This document shows positions 52,886 through 61,529 of a stretch of 64,000 bases of DNA, piece by piece. Position 1 is the stretch's first letter; every line of letters begins with the position of its first letter. Source of the stretch: Yersinia enterocolitica subsp. enterocolitica. Its GTDB lineage: Bacteria > Pseudomonadota > Gammaproteobacteria > Enterobacterales > Enterobacteriaceae. Under the pieces are notes generated by a model. It worked only from the letters and a program-made list of their open reading frames with translations. It made no database searches and had not been told where the DNA came from. The position numbers and the translations under genes were made by a program. The stretch spans positions 3,410,001 to 3,474,000 of the forward strand of contig NZ_LR590469.1 of NCBI RefSeq assembly GCF_901472495.1. The letters are read 5' to 3'.

Positions 52886-54046
52886 ATGACGCGTAAACAG
52901 GCAACCATAGCAGTGCGTAGCGGGTTGAACGATGACGAGCAATACGGCTGCGTTGTCCCCCCGATTCACCTCTCCAGTACCTATAATTTTATCGATTTTA
53001 ATCAGCCACGCGCCCATGACTATTCTCGTCGCGGTAACCCGACGCGTGATGTGGTGCAGCGGGCATTGGCTGAGCTGGAAGGGGGCGCAGGTGCGGTAAT
53101 GACCAGCAGTGGGATGTCGGCGATTCATTTGGTCTGCACCACCTTCCTTAAACCCGGCGATCTGCTGGTTGCTCCGCATGACTGTTACGGCGGGAGTTAT
53201 CGTCTGTTCGATAGCTTAAGCAAACGCGGTGCCTATCGGGTTCTGTTTGTTGACCAGGGCGATGACGTGGCATTGAGTCAGGCATTGGCTGAAAAACCCA
53301 AGCTGGTTTTGATTGAAACCCCGAGTAACCCGCTGTTGCGAGTGGTGGATATTGCCGCTATCTGCAAAGCCGCTCATGCCGTCGGCGCATTAACGGTTTG
53401 TGATAACACCTTCCTTAGCCCGGCGCTACAGCAGCCGCTTGCTTTGGGGGCGGATCTGGTGGTGCATTCCTGTACCAAATATCTGAACGGTCATTCTGAT
53501 GTGGTGGCGGGTGCGGTCATTGCTAAAGATCCTGAGTTGGCTGTCGAGCTGGCATGGTGGGCAAATAATATCGGCGTGACCGGTGCGGCATTTGACAGCT
53601 ACTTGTTATTACGTGGGTTACGCACGCTGTCACCGCGTATGGCTCAACAGCAGCGAAACGCAGATGAAATTGTCCGCTATTTAGAGCAACAGCCTTTAGT
53701 GAAAAAGCTGTATCATCCTTCTCTGCCACAACATCCCGGCCACGAAATTGCTCGCCGTCAGCAGTCAGGTTTTGGTGCGATGCTCAGTTTTGAGCTTGAT
53801 GGTGATGAGCAGGTATTGCGTCGTTTCCTCTCTGCCCTTGAATTATTTACCCTGGCAGAGTCTTTGGGGGGCGTTGAAAGCCTGATTTCCCATGCTGCGA
53901 CCATGACCCATGCCGGTATGGCGCCAGAAGCGCGCACTGCCGCCGGTATTACTGATAGTTTATTGCGAATTTCCGTGGGTATCGAAGACAGCGAAGATTT
54001 GATTGCCGATTTGGACAATGCTTTCCAGTTGGCGAGACCGAGGTAA
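52886..54046 (+). CDS. metB: Cystathionine gamma-synthase
   Basis: ATG 52886 (MTRKQATIAVRSGLNDDEQY), after GGTGGAAAT, gives 386 residues as in E. coli. The PLP lysine is in VHSCTKYLNGHSDVVAG, and SSTYNFIDFNQPRAHDYSRRGNP marks the substrate region. It joins cysteine to O-succinylhomoserine in methionine synthesis. metL starts 2 bp after its stop, so the pair is one operon under MetJ. Confidence 0.98.
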   Translation: MTRKQATIAVRSGLNDDEQYGCVVPPIHLSSTYNFIDFNQPRAHDYSRRGNPTRDVVQRALAELEGGAGAVMTSSGMSAIHLVCTTFLKPGDLLVAPHDCYGGSYRLFDSLSKRGAYRVLFVDQGDDVALSQALAEKPKLVLIETPSNPLLRVVDIAAICKAAHAVGALTVCDNTFLSPALQQPLALGADLVVHSCTKYLNGHSDVVAGAVIAKDPELAVELAWWANNIGVTGAAFDSYLLLRGLRTLSPRMAQQQRNADEIVRYLEQQPLVKKLYHPSLPQHPGHEIARRQQSGFGAMLSFELDGDEQVLRRFLSALELFTLAESLGGVESLISHAATMTHAGMAPEARTAAGITDSLLRISVGIEDSEDLIADLDNAFQLARPR

Positions 54047-54048
54047 GT

Positions 54049-56484
54049 ATGAATGCAACAGCGGTAGCAGCGGCGGTGACCGGCCGTCAACTGCATAAAT
54101 TTGGTGGTAGTAGTCTTGCGGATGTGAAGTGTTACCTGCGGGTGGCCAATATTATGGCTAACTACAGTCATCCCGGCGACCTTATGGTGGTGTCTGCGGC
54201 GGGTAGCACCACAAATCAGCTGATTAGCTGGTTGAAACTTAGTCAAACTGATCGTCTTTCTGCCCATCAGGTGCAGCAAAACCTGCGCCGTTACCAACAT
54301 GACCTGATTAGCGGTTTATTGTCGCCAGAAATGGCTGAACCGCTGATTAGTGAGTTTATTCATGATTTGGAACGCCTGGCTGGTCTGTTGGATAACAAAG
54401 TCGACGATGCTACCTATGCCGAAGTGGTTGGTCATGGTGAGATTTGGTCGGCCCGCTTGATGTCTGCGGTATTGAACAAACTCGATATGGCTGCCGACTG
54501 GCTTGATGCTCGCAGTTTCCTGCGTGCTGAACGTGCGGCACAGCCACAAATCGACGAAGGCCGTTCATATCCGTTGTTGCAGCAATTAATGGCACAACAC
54601 CCACATCAACGTCTGGTGGTGACGGGGTTTATTTCGCGCAATAACGCCGGTGAAACAGTGTTATTGGGGCGTAACGGCAGTGACTACTCAGCCACTCAGG
54701 TTGGGGCGCTGGCAGGGGTCGAACGTGTCACCATCTGGAGTGATGTGGCGGGGGTATACAGTGCTGACCCGCGCAAAGTGAAAGATGCCTGTTTGTTACC
54801 TTTGCTGCGGCTGGATGAAGCCAGTGAACTGGCTCGGTTGGCAGCTCCGGTGCTGCACACCCGCACATTGCAGCCGGTTTCGGGCAGTGATATCGATTTA
54901 CAACTGCGCTGTAGCTATCAGCCAGAACAAGGCTCAACCCGCATTGAGCGGGTGCTGGCTTCCGGATCGGGTGCCAAAATTGTCACTAGCCACGATGATG
55001 TCTGTTTGATCGAATTACAGATTGCCGGCCACCATGATTTCTCACTGGCACAGAAAGAGATCGATTTACTGCTCAAACGCGCGCAAATCAAGCCGCTGGC
55101 GACCGGTATTCACCCTGATCGCAATCTATTGCAACTTTGCTATACCTCAGAAGTGGTCAACAGCGCATTAAGAGTGCTGGAAGATGCTACGTTGCCGGGG
55201 AAATTATCGCTGCGCGAGGGGTTGGCTCTGGTCGCTTTGGTCGGAGCTGGGGTCAGCAAGAACCCATTGCACAGCCACCGTTTCTACCAACAACTGAAAG
55301 ATCAACCGGTTGAGTTTATTTGGCAGGCGGAAGACGGCATCAGTATGGTTGCGGTGCTGCGTCTCGGGCCGACTGAGCACTTGATTCAGGGCTTACACCA
55401 ATCACTGTTCCGTGCCGAGAAGCGCATCGGTTTGATGCTGTTTGGTAAAGGCAATATTGGTGCTCGCTGGTTGGAGCTATTTGCCCGTGAGCAGAAGAAT
55501 ATCTCAGCTCGCAGTGGTTTTGAGTTCGTGCTAGCCGGTGTGGTAGATAGCCGCCGTAGTTTGTTGAGTTATGATGGGCTGGACGCTAGCCGGACGCTGG
55601 CATTTTACGATGATGAAGCTAAAGAGCAGGATGAAGAATCCTTGTTCTTGTGGATGCGCGCGCACCCATTTGATGATTTGGTGGTGTTGGATGTGACCGC
55701 CAGTGAGTCACTTGCCGAGCAGTATCTGGATTTCGCCAGCTATGGTTTCCACGTTATCAGCGCCAATAAATTAGCCGGAGCCTCCAGCAGCAATAATTAC
55801 CGCCAAATCCGTGATGCTTTTGCCAAAACTGGCCGCCACTGGTTGTATAACGCCACGGTGGGCGCGGGGTTACCGGTCAACCATACCGTGCGTGATTTGC
55901 GCGATAGCGGCGACAGTATTCTGGCGATCAGCGGTATTTTCTCTGGCACTCTGTCCTGGCTATTCCTGCAATTTGATGGCACCGTGCCCTTTACCGAGCT
56001 GGTGGATCAAGCCTGGCAACAGGGCTTGACCGAACCCGATCCGCGTGTCGATCTCTCCGGGCAAGACGTGATGCGCAAGCTGGTGATTCTGGCGCGTGAA
56101 GCCGGTTACGATATTGAACCAAATCAGGTACGGGTAGAATCGCTAGTGCCTGCGGGTGCCGATGTTGGTTCCGTAGATCAATTTTTTGAGAATGGCGAAG
56201 CATTGAATCAGCAAATGATTCAGCGCTTAGAAGCCGCCAATGAAATGGGTCTGGTGCTCCGTTACGTCGCGCGTTTTGATGCCAATGGTAAGGCGCGAGT
56301 CGGGGTTGAAGCGGTACGTGCTGACCATCCACTGGCCTCTTTGCTGCCATGCGATAACGTTTTTGCCATCGAGAGCCGTTGGTATCGCGATAATCCACTG
56401 GTCATCCGTGGCCCTGGAGCCGGGCGTGATGTCACTGCGGGAGCCATTCAGTCTGATTTAAACCGCTTAGCCCAGTTATTGTAA
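54049..56484 (+). CDS. metL: Bifunctional aspartokinase II / homoserine dehydrogenase II
   Basis: The 811-residue fusion begins with an aspartokinase domain (LHKFGGSSLADVKCYLRVA, residues 16-300). Degenerate ACT segments follow, then an NAD(P)-binding homoserine dehydrogenase domain (LMLFGKGNIGARWLELFARE near 465; catalytic region SGIFSGTLSWLF). It catalyses the first and third steps from aspartate towards methionine. It is downstream of metB and co-regulated. Confidence 0.98.
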   Translation: MNATAVAAAVTGRQLHKFGGSSLADVKCYLRVANIMANYSHPGDLMVVSAAGSTTNQLISWLKLSQTDRLSAHQVQQNLRRYQHDLISGLLSPEMAEPLISEFIHDLERLAGLLDNKVDDATYAEVVGHGEIWSARLMSAVLNKLDMAADWLDARSFLRAERAAQPQIDEGRSYPLLQQLMAQHPHQRLVVTGFISRNNAGETVLLGRNGSDYSATQVGALAGVERVTIWSDVAGVYSADPRKVKDACLLPLLRLDEASELARLAAPVLHTRTLQPVSGSDIDLQLRCSYQPEQGSTRIERVLASGSGAKIVTSHDDVCLIELQIAGHHDFSLAQKEIDLLLKRAQIKPLATGIHPDRNLLQLCYTSEVVNSALRVLEDATLPGKLSLREGLALVALVGAGVSKNPLHSHRFYQQLKDQPVEFIWQAEDGISMVAVLRLGPTEHLIQGLHQSLFRAEKRIGLMLFGKGNIGARWLELFAREQKNISARSGFEFVLAGVVDSRRSLLSYDGLDASRTLAFYDDEAKEQDEESLFLWMRAHPFDDLVVLDVTASESLAEQYLDFASYGFHVISANKLAGASSSNNYRQIRDAFAKTGRHWLYNATVGAGLPVNHTVRDLRDSGDSILAISGIFSGTLSWLFLQFDGTVPFTELVDQAWQQGLTEPDPRVDLSGQDVMRKLVILAREAGYDIEPNQVRVESLVPAGADVGSVDQFFENGEALNQQMIQRLEAANEMGLVLRYVARFDANGKARVGVEAVRADHPLASLLPCDNVFAIESRWYRDNPLVIRGPGAGRDVTAGAIQSDLNRLAQLL

Positions 56485-56521
56485 CGTTAGCAACTGTAAC
56501 GTGATATTAATTTGAGATAAA

Positions 56522-56552
56522 CAGATGCCCGAGGTGATTAATCGGGCATCTG
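56522..56552. terminator. Hairpin between metL and the kinase-like locus
   Basis: CAGATGCCCGA and TCGGGCATCTG pair exactly around a 9-base loop, between convergent genes. The T-tract is short. Confidence 0.75.
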
Positions 56553-56561
56553 CTGTACTTA

Positions 56562-58007
56562 TTACTTGAACAATAACATATCTGCCAGATGGGTTTTAGG
56601 TGCTGTATCCGCATATCTGGCTGGGTCGGTTAGTAATAGTTTTACGGATTCATGGTGCTTTAATTCTATATTCTTCTTCAGCCACGGGGTAAAGTATTTT
56701 TTGTTACTTTTATTCATTATACCTGTGTTGTTATATTCTTTTTGGGTTTCAATTAATTTATCTGTAAGTTTATTTTTTTCCTGTCTGTCGCTGCATTGGT
56801 CTATTTTATTCTTTATTCTATTAATAATTCTAACTCCCATGATATCAACTTTTGCATTCTCGATAGAAGACTTAAGCGCGTTATCTTTAGTTGTTGCAGT
56901 GATCATTGTCATAAGAAAAGCATATTCATCAGCAATTTGAAGGTCGTAAGTTATATCTTTTTGTTTTAAGGTTTTTTTCCCCGGATTTCCAGGGTTACTC
57001 TCATAAATATGGTTAACTAAACCCTGAGTTATATATTTAGGTGTATATATAACCTCCTTGCCATATATCTTAAATACTGGATCGGATATTTTTGTTATTT
57101 TTGTTATTTTATGTGCTTTAATTCTATCATCAACATCAATAAAGTTAACTTGTTTACCATCATAAGCCATATTCGCCGGTTTTATATCTCTTAGATAACC
57201 TTGTCTTTTATGCAGTTCCTTTAAGTCATTTACTGCAATTTCAAAAACGCTCTGTGGGAGAGGGGCGTTATTATTTAGATGATCAATTAAACAGATCCCT
57301 GCATTGTGTGAAATCATTAGATCCGGGGCGACAACTAGTCCGGTTTTAATGCTATTTAGACCTTCCAGGTCATGGAAATTATTTTTCGTGCTAAATTTTT
57401 CTTTTCCAGTAGATAATAAAGCGACGAAATTATCATCTTTACTAACAACATACTTTGAGGTTCCCTGTTCATTTTTATGATGAGCATAGGGGATATTGGG
57501 ATTATAAACTGGGGGGAAGTTCTTACTGATATAATAATCTCTCCCAATAGTATCCTTTTTGTCTTTAGGATAAACTATTTTTGTAAAGATATTGTCTTGC
57601 AAAATTATTGCTTTTTCTTTAAGTATTTTCTGTAATTCTTTTGCTACAGTTTCACTGTTATCTATTTCAACCGTTTTTAGCCGCAGCATTTTTTTATTAA
57701 TAACTGATGTTAGTTTCCCCTGAATGCGGCCATTTGATTGTATGAATAGCTTCTCTCCATTTTTATGGTCATGTGTAAAGTCGTATAAGTCACTCAGTCT
57801 TTTCCCTTTATTCATACAGATATACTGTATTTTCTTTAAAAACCCCATCTGGAGTGCTGTTTTCTTATCCGAAGCATTATTGATTTTGTCTATTCTGGAG
57901 TGAGATAAACGCAATGAAGTATTATTGAATTTAACGACTACTGTATTATTCAAAATAATTTCCTTTAATTTAAATGGTATGGTTTTTTTGCCAGAAAACA
58001 GTAACAT
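56562..58007 (-). CDS. Protein-kinase-like module, probable secreted effector (second half of a two-module gene)
   Basis: The listed reading is 481 residues. A kinase C-lobe is visible: catalytic loop YLRDIKPANMAYDGK (RDIKPAN at 273-279, compare HRDLKPEN), metal-binding FIDVDDR (291-294, in place of DFG), YTPKYITQ near the APE position, and ADEYAFLM (359-366) like subdomain IX. The N-lobe is too divergent to assign the ATP-binding lysine. The gene is AT-rich and lysine/asparagine/isoleucine-rich, unlike its neighbours. ATG 58007 has no ribosome site, and the frame stays open upstream to 58145, where it carries the C-terminal part of the preceding module (see 58070-58666). So this is probably the continuation of one long gene. 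No signal peptide is seen. Kinase fold is likely; activity and secretion are inference. Confidence 0.65.
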   Translation of the reverse strand: MLLFSGKKTIPFKLKEIILNNTVVVKFNNTSLRLSHSRIDKINNASDKKTALQMGFLKKIQYICMNKGKRLSDLYDFTHDHKNGEKLFIQSNGRIQGKLTSVINKKMLRLKTVEIDNSETVAKELQKILKEKAIILQDNIFTKIVYPKDKKDTIGRDYYISKNFPPVYNPNIPYAHHKNEQGTSKYVVSKDDNFVALLSTGKEKFSTKNNFHDLEGLNSIKTGLVVAPDLMISHNAGICLIDHLNNNAPLPQSVFEIAVNDLKELHKRQGYLRDIKPANMAYDGKQVNFIDVDDRIKAHKITKITKISDPVFKIYGKEVIYTPKYITQGLVNHIYESNPGNPGKKTLKQKDITYDLQIADEYAFLMTMITATTKDNALKSSIENAKVDIMGVRIINRIKNKIDQCSDRQEKNKLTDKLIETQKEYNNTGIMNKSNKKYFTPWLKKNIELKHHESVKLLLTDPARYADTAPKTHLADMLLFK

Positions 58008-58069
58008 ATCAGATAAGTAGACCTTATCTTTTAATTCGGCATGTCTATCAGGGGCGGATAATAATAAAT

Positions 58070-58666
58070 CTACCTTGGATTTGTGCTCAGGTTTGACATG
58101 TTTGTTAATCCATGTTGTGAGTTCATCTCTATTTTCCCCGCGCTGCTACTGCCATCAGTACTAATATCGCTATCGACAGAGTTTATAATATTATCTCTGA
58201 GTACTTTTGATGTGGTTGTTGTGGCTATGATTGTTAGCAATAATGCATATTCATCAGCAGACTTTAGATAGTTCACAATATTCTCGTTATTTGAAAGTCT
58301 AAAACCATTATTATAGATTTTATCTTTTAAATTATTAGTGATATATGCTGATGTGAATGTTTTTGGCGCACCATGAAGTGTGAATTTTACTTTAGGATCT
58401 TTCCCGCGAGCATTGTCTGATACTCTGTCATCAACATCAATGAAATTAATGTTTTTGTCATCATAAGCCGTATTTTCTGCTGCATTTCTGTTTGTATCTT
58501 CACTATTATTATTCAGTATAATCGGTTTGATATTATATTTTCCACAAATTTTAATTATTCCTTCAGATAAACGGAATCGAGTGTCTGGCACTTTATTTTT
58601 TTGATAGATTACCGGTGAGGAGGTTGCAAGACTATTATAGAAATTAATACGCTCTTTAATATTCAT
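58070..58666 (-). pseudogene. First kinase-like module, internally shortened and frameshifted
   Basis: ATG 58666 has a strong ribosome site (AAAGGGAGTAATC). The 198-codon reading contains AYDDKNINFIDVDDRV and SADEYALLLTIIATTT, clearly related to AYDGKQVNFIDVDDRI and IADEYAFLMTMITATT of the next module. The N-lobe and the RDIKPAN loop are missing; NRNAAENTAYDD stands there. Near 58139-58132 (GGGGAAAA) the homology jumps one frame. After the jump the sequence DELTTWINKHVKPEHKSKV ... DMLLFSGKK matches the other module's end (FTPWLKKNIELKHHESV ... DMLLFK) and runs on without a stop into the next module. Correcting one base would give a single protein of about 701 residues. A pseudogene is the simplest reading; slippage at the G4A4 run is possible. 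Confidence 0.65.
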
Positions 58667-58954
58667 GATTACTCCCTTTAAATATATCCAATAATTTATA
58701 GTGGTATTCCAGCATTACATATAGGCAGTATTCGTGAATATAAAAAAACGAGTATAGAGTGAGCAATTAGCCTCAATAAAGGAGCTGTTCAAGCACCGCA
58801 GTGAAATGATTATGGTTGTAACATTATGATAAATAAGGAACTGTTTTAAAAAGAGCGATACATGAATTTTCCGCACATTGAGTGTGAAGATTAATCATCG
58901 CTCTAAACTTATTTAAAAGTTGACTCTTTAGTCAACTTCGGTCATTTTCTATTT
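58667..58954. other. AT-rich intergenic region upstream of the kinase-like locus
   Basis: No convincing gene. It contains the promoter side of the minus-strand kinase-like gene and a small hairpin, GTTGACT-CTTT-AGTCAAC, at 58919-58936. The metF control sites follow. Confidence 0.5.
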
Positions 58955-58978
58955 AGACGTCTAAACGTATAGACGCTT
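58955..58978. promoter_or_regulatory. MetJ boxes upstream of metF
   Basis: Three tandem 8-mers AGACGTCT, AAACGTAT and AGACGCTT; the first is the exact consensus. They lie 62 bp before the metF start. Confidence 0.9.
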
Positions 58979-59039
58979 ATAAAATGACAGATAACATAAG
59001 TCGTCAAAATGATGACAATAGGCAATGGGGTAACAGGGT

Positions 59040-59924
59040 ATGAGTTTTTTCCACGCAAACCAGCGGGAAGCGCTGAATCAAAGTTTGGCTGAGCTGCAAG
59101 GCCAGATTAATGTTTCTTTTGAGTTTTTCCCGCCACGTACCAGCGAGATGGAAGATACCCTGTGGAGCTCGATTGACCGCCTGAGCACTCTGAAACCAAA
59201 ATTTGTCTCAGTGACTTATGGTGCTAACTCCGGTGAGCGCGATCGTACTCACAGCATCATCAAAGGGATTAAAGAGCGCACCGGCCTGGAAGCGGCTCCA
59301 CATCTGACCTGTGTTGATGCTTCTCCTACTCAGTTACGTGAAATAGCCACTGATTACTGGAATAGCGGTATTCGCCATATCGTGGCGCTGCGCGGTGATT
59401 TACCACCCGATAGCGGCAAGCCAGAAATGTATGCTTCTGATTTGGTTGGTCTATTGAAAGATATCGGTGATTTTGATATCTCGGTGGCCGCTTATCCAGA
59501 AGTGCATCCAGAAGCCAAAAGCGCGCAAGCTGACCTGATTAACCTGAAACGCAAGATTGATGCCGGTGCTAATCGCGCTATCACGCAATTTTTCTTTGAT
59601 GTGGAAAGTTACCTGCGTTTTCGTGACCGCTGTGTCGCCACCGGTATTGATGTTGAAATAGTGCCCGGTATCTTGCCGGTATCTAACTTTAAGCAACTCC
59701 AGCGCTTTGCCACCATGACCAATGTGCGAGTACCTAATTGGATGACCACTATATTTGAAGGGCTGGATAACGACCCTGAGACGCGCAAAATGGTCGGTGC
59801 ATCAGTAGCGATGGATATGGTGAAGATTCTTAGCCGCGAAGGGGTAAAAGACTTCCATTTCTATACCCTGAATCGCGCAGAATTAAGTTATGCGATTTGC
59901 CATACCCTGGGGGTCAGGCCGTAA
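59040..59924 (+). CDS. metF: 5,10-methylenetetrahydrofolate reductase
   Basis: The 294-residue FAD-containing TIM barrel starts MSFFHANQREALNQSLAEL and shows VSFEFFPPRTSEME (catalytic Glu), RHIVALRGDLPPDSGKP and AYPEVHPEA. It makes 5-methyltetrahydrofolate, the methyl donor for methionine. The ribosome site is weak (GGGGTAACAGGGT). It stands apart from metBL, with the kinase-like locus between; MetJ boxes keep it in the regulon. Confidence 0.98.
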   Translation: MSFFHANQREALNQSLAELQGQINVSFEFFPPRTSEMEDTLWSSIDRLSTLKPKFVSVTYGANSGERDRTHSIIKGIKERTGLEAAPHLTCVDASPTQLREIATDYWNSGIRHIVALRGDLPPDSGKPEMYASDLVGLLKDIGDFDISVAAYPEVHPEAKSAQADLINLKRKIDAGANRAITQFFFDVESYLRFRDRCVATGIDVEIVPGILPVSNFKQLQRFATMTNVRVPNWMTTIFEGLDNDPETRKMVGASVAMDMVKILSREGVKDFHFYTLNRAELSYAICHTLGVRP

Positions 59925-60246
59925 TTAAAATTATTAACGTAGTTAGCAGTTTTATAAATCTTGCCGTTAGCCTTTAACTTAATGATTAGACTCTGTTTTA
60001 CCTCCCCTTGAAGGCCCGTAACAGACGGGCCGCTATCTACAAAGTAATGATGAAGATAGTGGCTTGTGCCTGGCTTTTCTATACAAAGACTTCCTCTCTG
60101 TCGTTATTAAAAAATCTTAAATTCATAGAGTGAGTTAATCGCTTTATTAAAGTTTTGTTTGAATCTGCCTCTTATAATCGCGGTAACTAGAAAATTATTT
60201 ATAGCTGCCCACTTATTGCTGGCAGCTCTTAACAGGAACTTTATCG
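59925..60246. other. Intergenic region between metF and the ADP-ribosyltransferase gene
   Basis: The 322 bp contain a hairpin (GGCCCGT-AACAG-ACGGGCC, 60013-60031) that may end metF transcription, though without a T run. I see no reading frame. The promoter of the next gene should be here. Confidence 0.5.
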
Positions 60247-61449
60247 ATGAGTAGGATAAGTCAAAGCAGTAGCCCGGTCGCTACAGCTAAGCCGGCAGGA
60301 AAAAACACGTTACATCAAGAGAAAAATATGTTAAGCGCTAACATACAGGAAGTCAAAAATGTGTTAACTGATGTCAAGATGAAAATTAAGGCGGATACTA
60401 ACGATTTAAATAAAAATAAAGCCTTATTGACAAGCCTAAAGGGTATTGCAAGCAAACATGGTAATGATGCTAACATCCGCTTGAAAAACGATCATTTTAA
60501 GCTTGGGCAGGGAAGCAATTTTCTGAAAAACTTGATAAATGGTGGCCGTTATAAACTTGAGCAACAAGCAGCAGCTAGCAAATTGGCCGTAAAGGGAAGC
60601 GAGGTTTCTGCTCGCACTGGTATTTCAACACTTACGCAACAAATCCAGACTATTCAGGATAGTCTGGATTTCTCGAAGAAGGAGCTAAAAAATAATCAAA
60701 CTGAATATGCTGGTTTGAATTCTGAGCTGAAAGGTGTCGATCAACAAATAGAAACTTTTAATAAAGCAAAAATTGCGGCGGACAAAGCGGATAACAACAA
60801 TAAAGCGCTCCGTAATAATTTTTCTATGATTTATCAAAGTAATGCAGGTTGCAAAGCCATTAATGCCGAAGCTCGCCATCAGTTTGGTAACGCGAACCAG
60901 TCTGCAAAACTCAACGGTAACCAAGTAATAGCAGAGTATGTAAAAACACACGGTGATAATGTCTTCAGTGGGGGCAATGCACCGGTCAAATCGGCCATAC
61001 AGTCCCATTGCTCTGACTTATCCACGCTGGTCAAGGACGTTGCTAAGGCTTGGTATAGCCCAACTGACACCACGACTACATCGCACCGTGGGCAGGGGAT
61101 GACTCAAGATGGGATTAATAAGTTAATCACTCAATTCAATAATGATAGGGCTGGATCTGTATATAAATTGGGACAGTTCTTCTCCACTTCAAAAGAGGTG
61201 AATGTTGCTAAGGCTTTCGCTGACCGAACCGGGGATAGCGTCAAGATCATGTTCGAAGTTAAAGGTAACAGTGGTAGGGGAATTGTAGTATCAGGCGGAT
61301 TGAAGTTTGAAAATAACGAACGCGAAGTACTGTATTCTCCATTAGCCAAATTTGCTGTCACTGATATTAAGGGGAGCAACGCCAAAGGCTATACCATTAA
61401 GCTCAACGAAGTTGAGCAAGATACTAAGGCTAAGTTGTTGCCGTACTGA
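60247..61449 (+). CDS. Putative secreted mono-ADP-ribosyltransferase (R-S-ExE class)
   Basis: This 400-residue protein has no classical signal peptide. Residues 1-25 are Ser/Ala/Lys-rich and disordered, and coiled-coil segments run at about 22-65 and 125-180. The C-terminal 200 residues fit the ADP-ribosyltransferase fold. R281 in TTSHRGQGMT is the NAD-binding arginine, STS at 313-315 lies in KLGQFFSTSKEVNVAKAF, and the catalytic ExE is E358-R-E360 in ENNEREVLYSP. ExE normally indicates arginine targets, as in ExoS and clostridial binary toxins. AGGAACTTTATCG is a good ribosome site. The gene is AT-rich relative to metF and ppc, suggesting transfer. No immunity or antitoxin gene is adjacent, which argues for a host-directed effector. 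The fold is well supported by motifs; secretion route and target are inference. Confidence 0.75.
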   Translation: MSRISQSSSPVATAKPAGKNTLHQEKNMLSANIQEVKNVLTDVKMKIKADTNDLNKNKALLTSLKGIASKHGNDANIRLKNDHFKLGQGSNFLKNLINGGRYKLEQQAAASKLAVKGSEVSARTGISTLTQQIQTIQDSLDFSKKELKNNQTEYAGLNSELKGVDQQIETFNKAKIAADKADNNNKALRNNFSMIYQSNAGCKAINAEARHQFGNANQSAKLNGNQVIAEYVKTHGDNVFSGGNAPVKSAIQSHCSDLSTLVKDVAKAWYSPTDTTTTSHRGQGMTQDGINKLITQFNNDRAGSVYKLGQFFSTSKEVNVAKAFADRTGDSVKIMFEVKGNSGRGIVVSGGLKFENNEREVLYSPLAKFAVTDIKGSNAKGYTIKLNEVEQDTKAKLLPY

Positions 61450-61476
61450 TTTCTTATCACATGTTTTTATTATAAA

Positions 61477-61503
61477 AAAACGGGCGCCTGGCCCGTTTTG
61501 TCT
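61477..61503. terminator. Bidirectional terminator between the ADP-ribosyltransferase gene and ppc
   Basis: AAAACGGGC and GCCCGTTTT pair around GCCTG, with A and T tracts on both sides, between convergent genes. Confidence 0.9.
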
Positions 61504-61529
61504 TTTATTCACGATAATTCTACTGGCAA

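Noticed and set aside
58127..58148. Programmed -1 frameshift as the normal way to express the two-module kinase gene
   Set aside because: G4A4 is a slippery-looking run, but the in-frame heptamer does not fit the standard X-XXY-YYZ form and I see no clear stimulatory stem. A mutation is simpler, so I report it only as a possibility.
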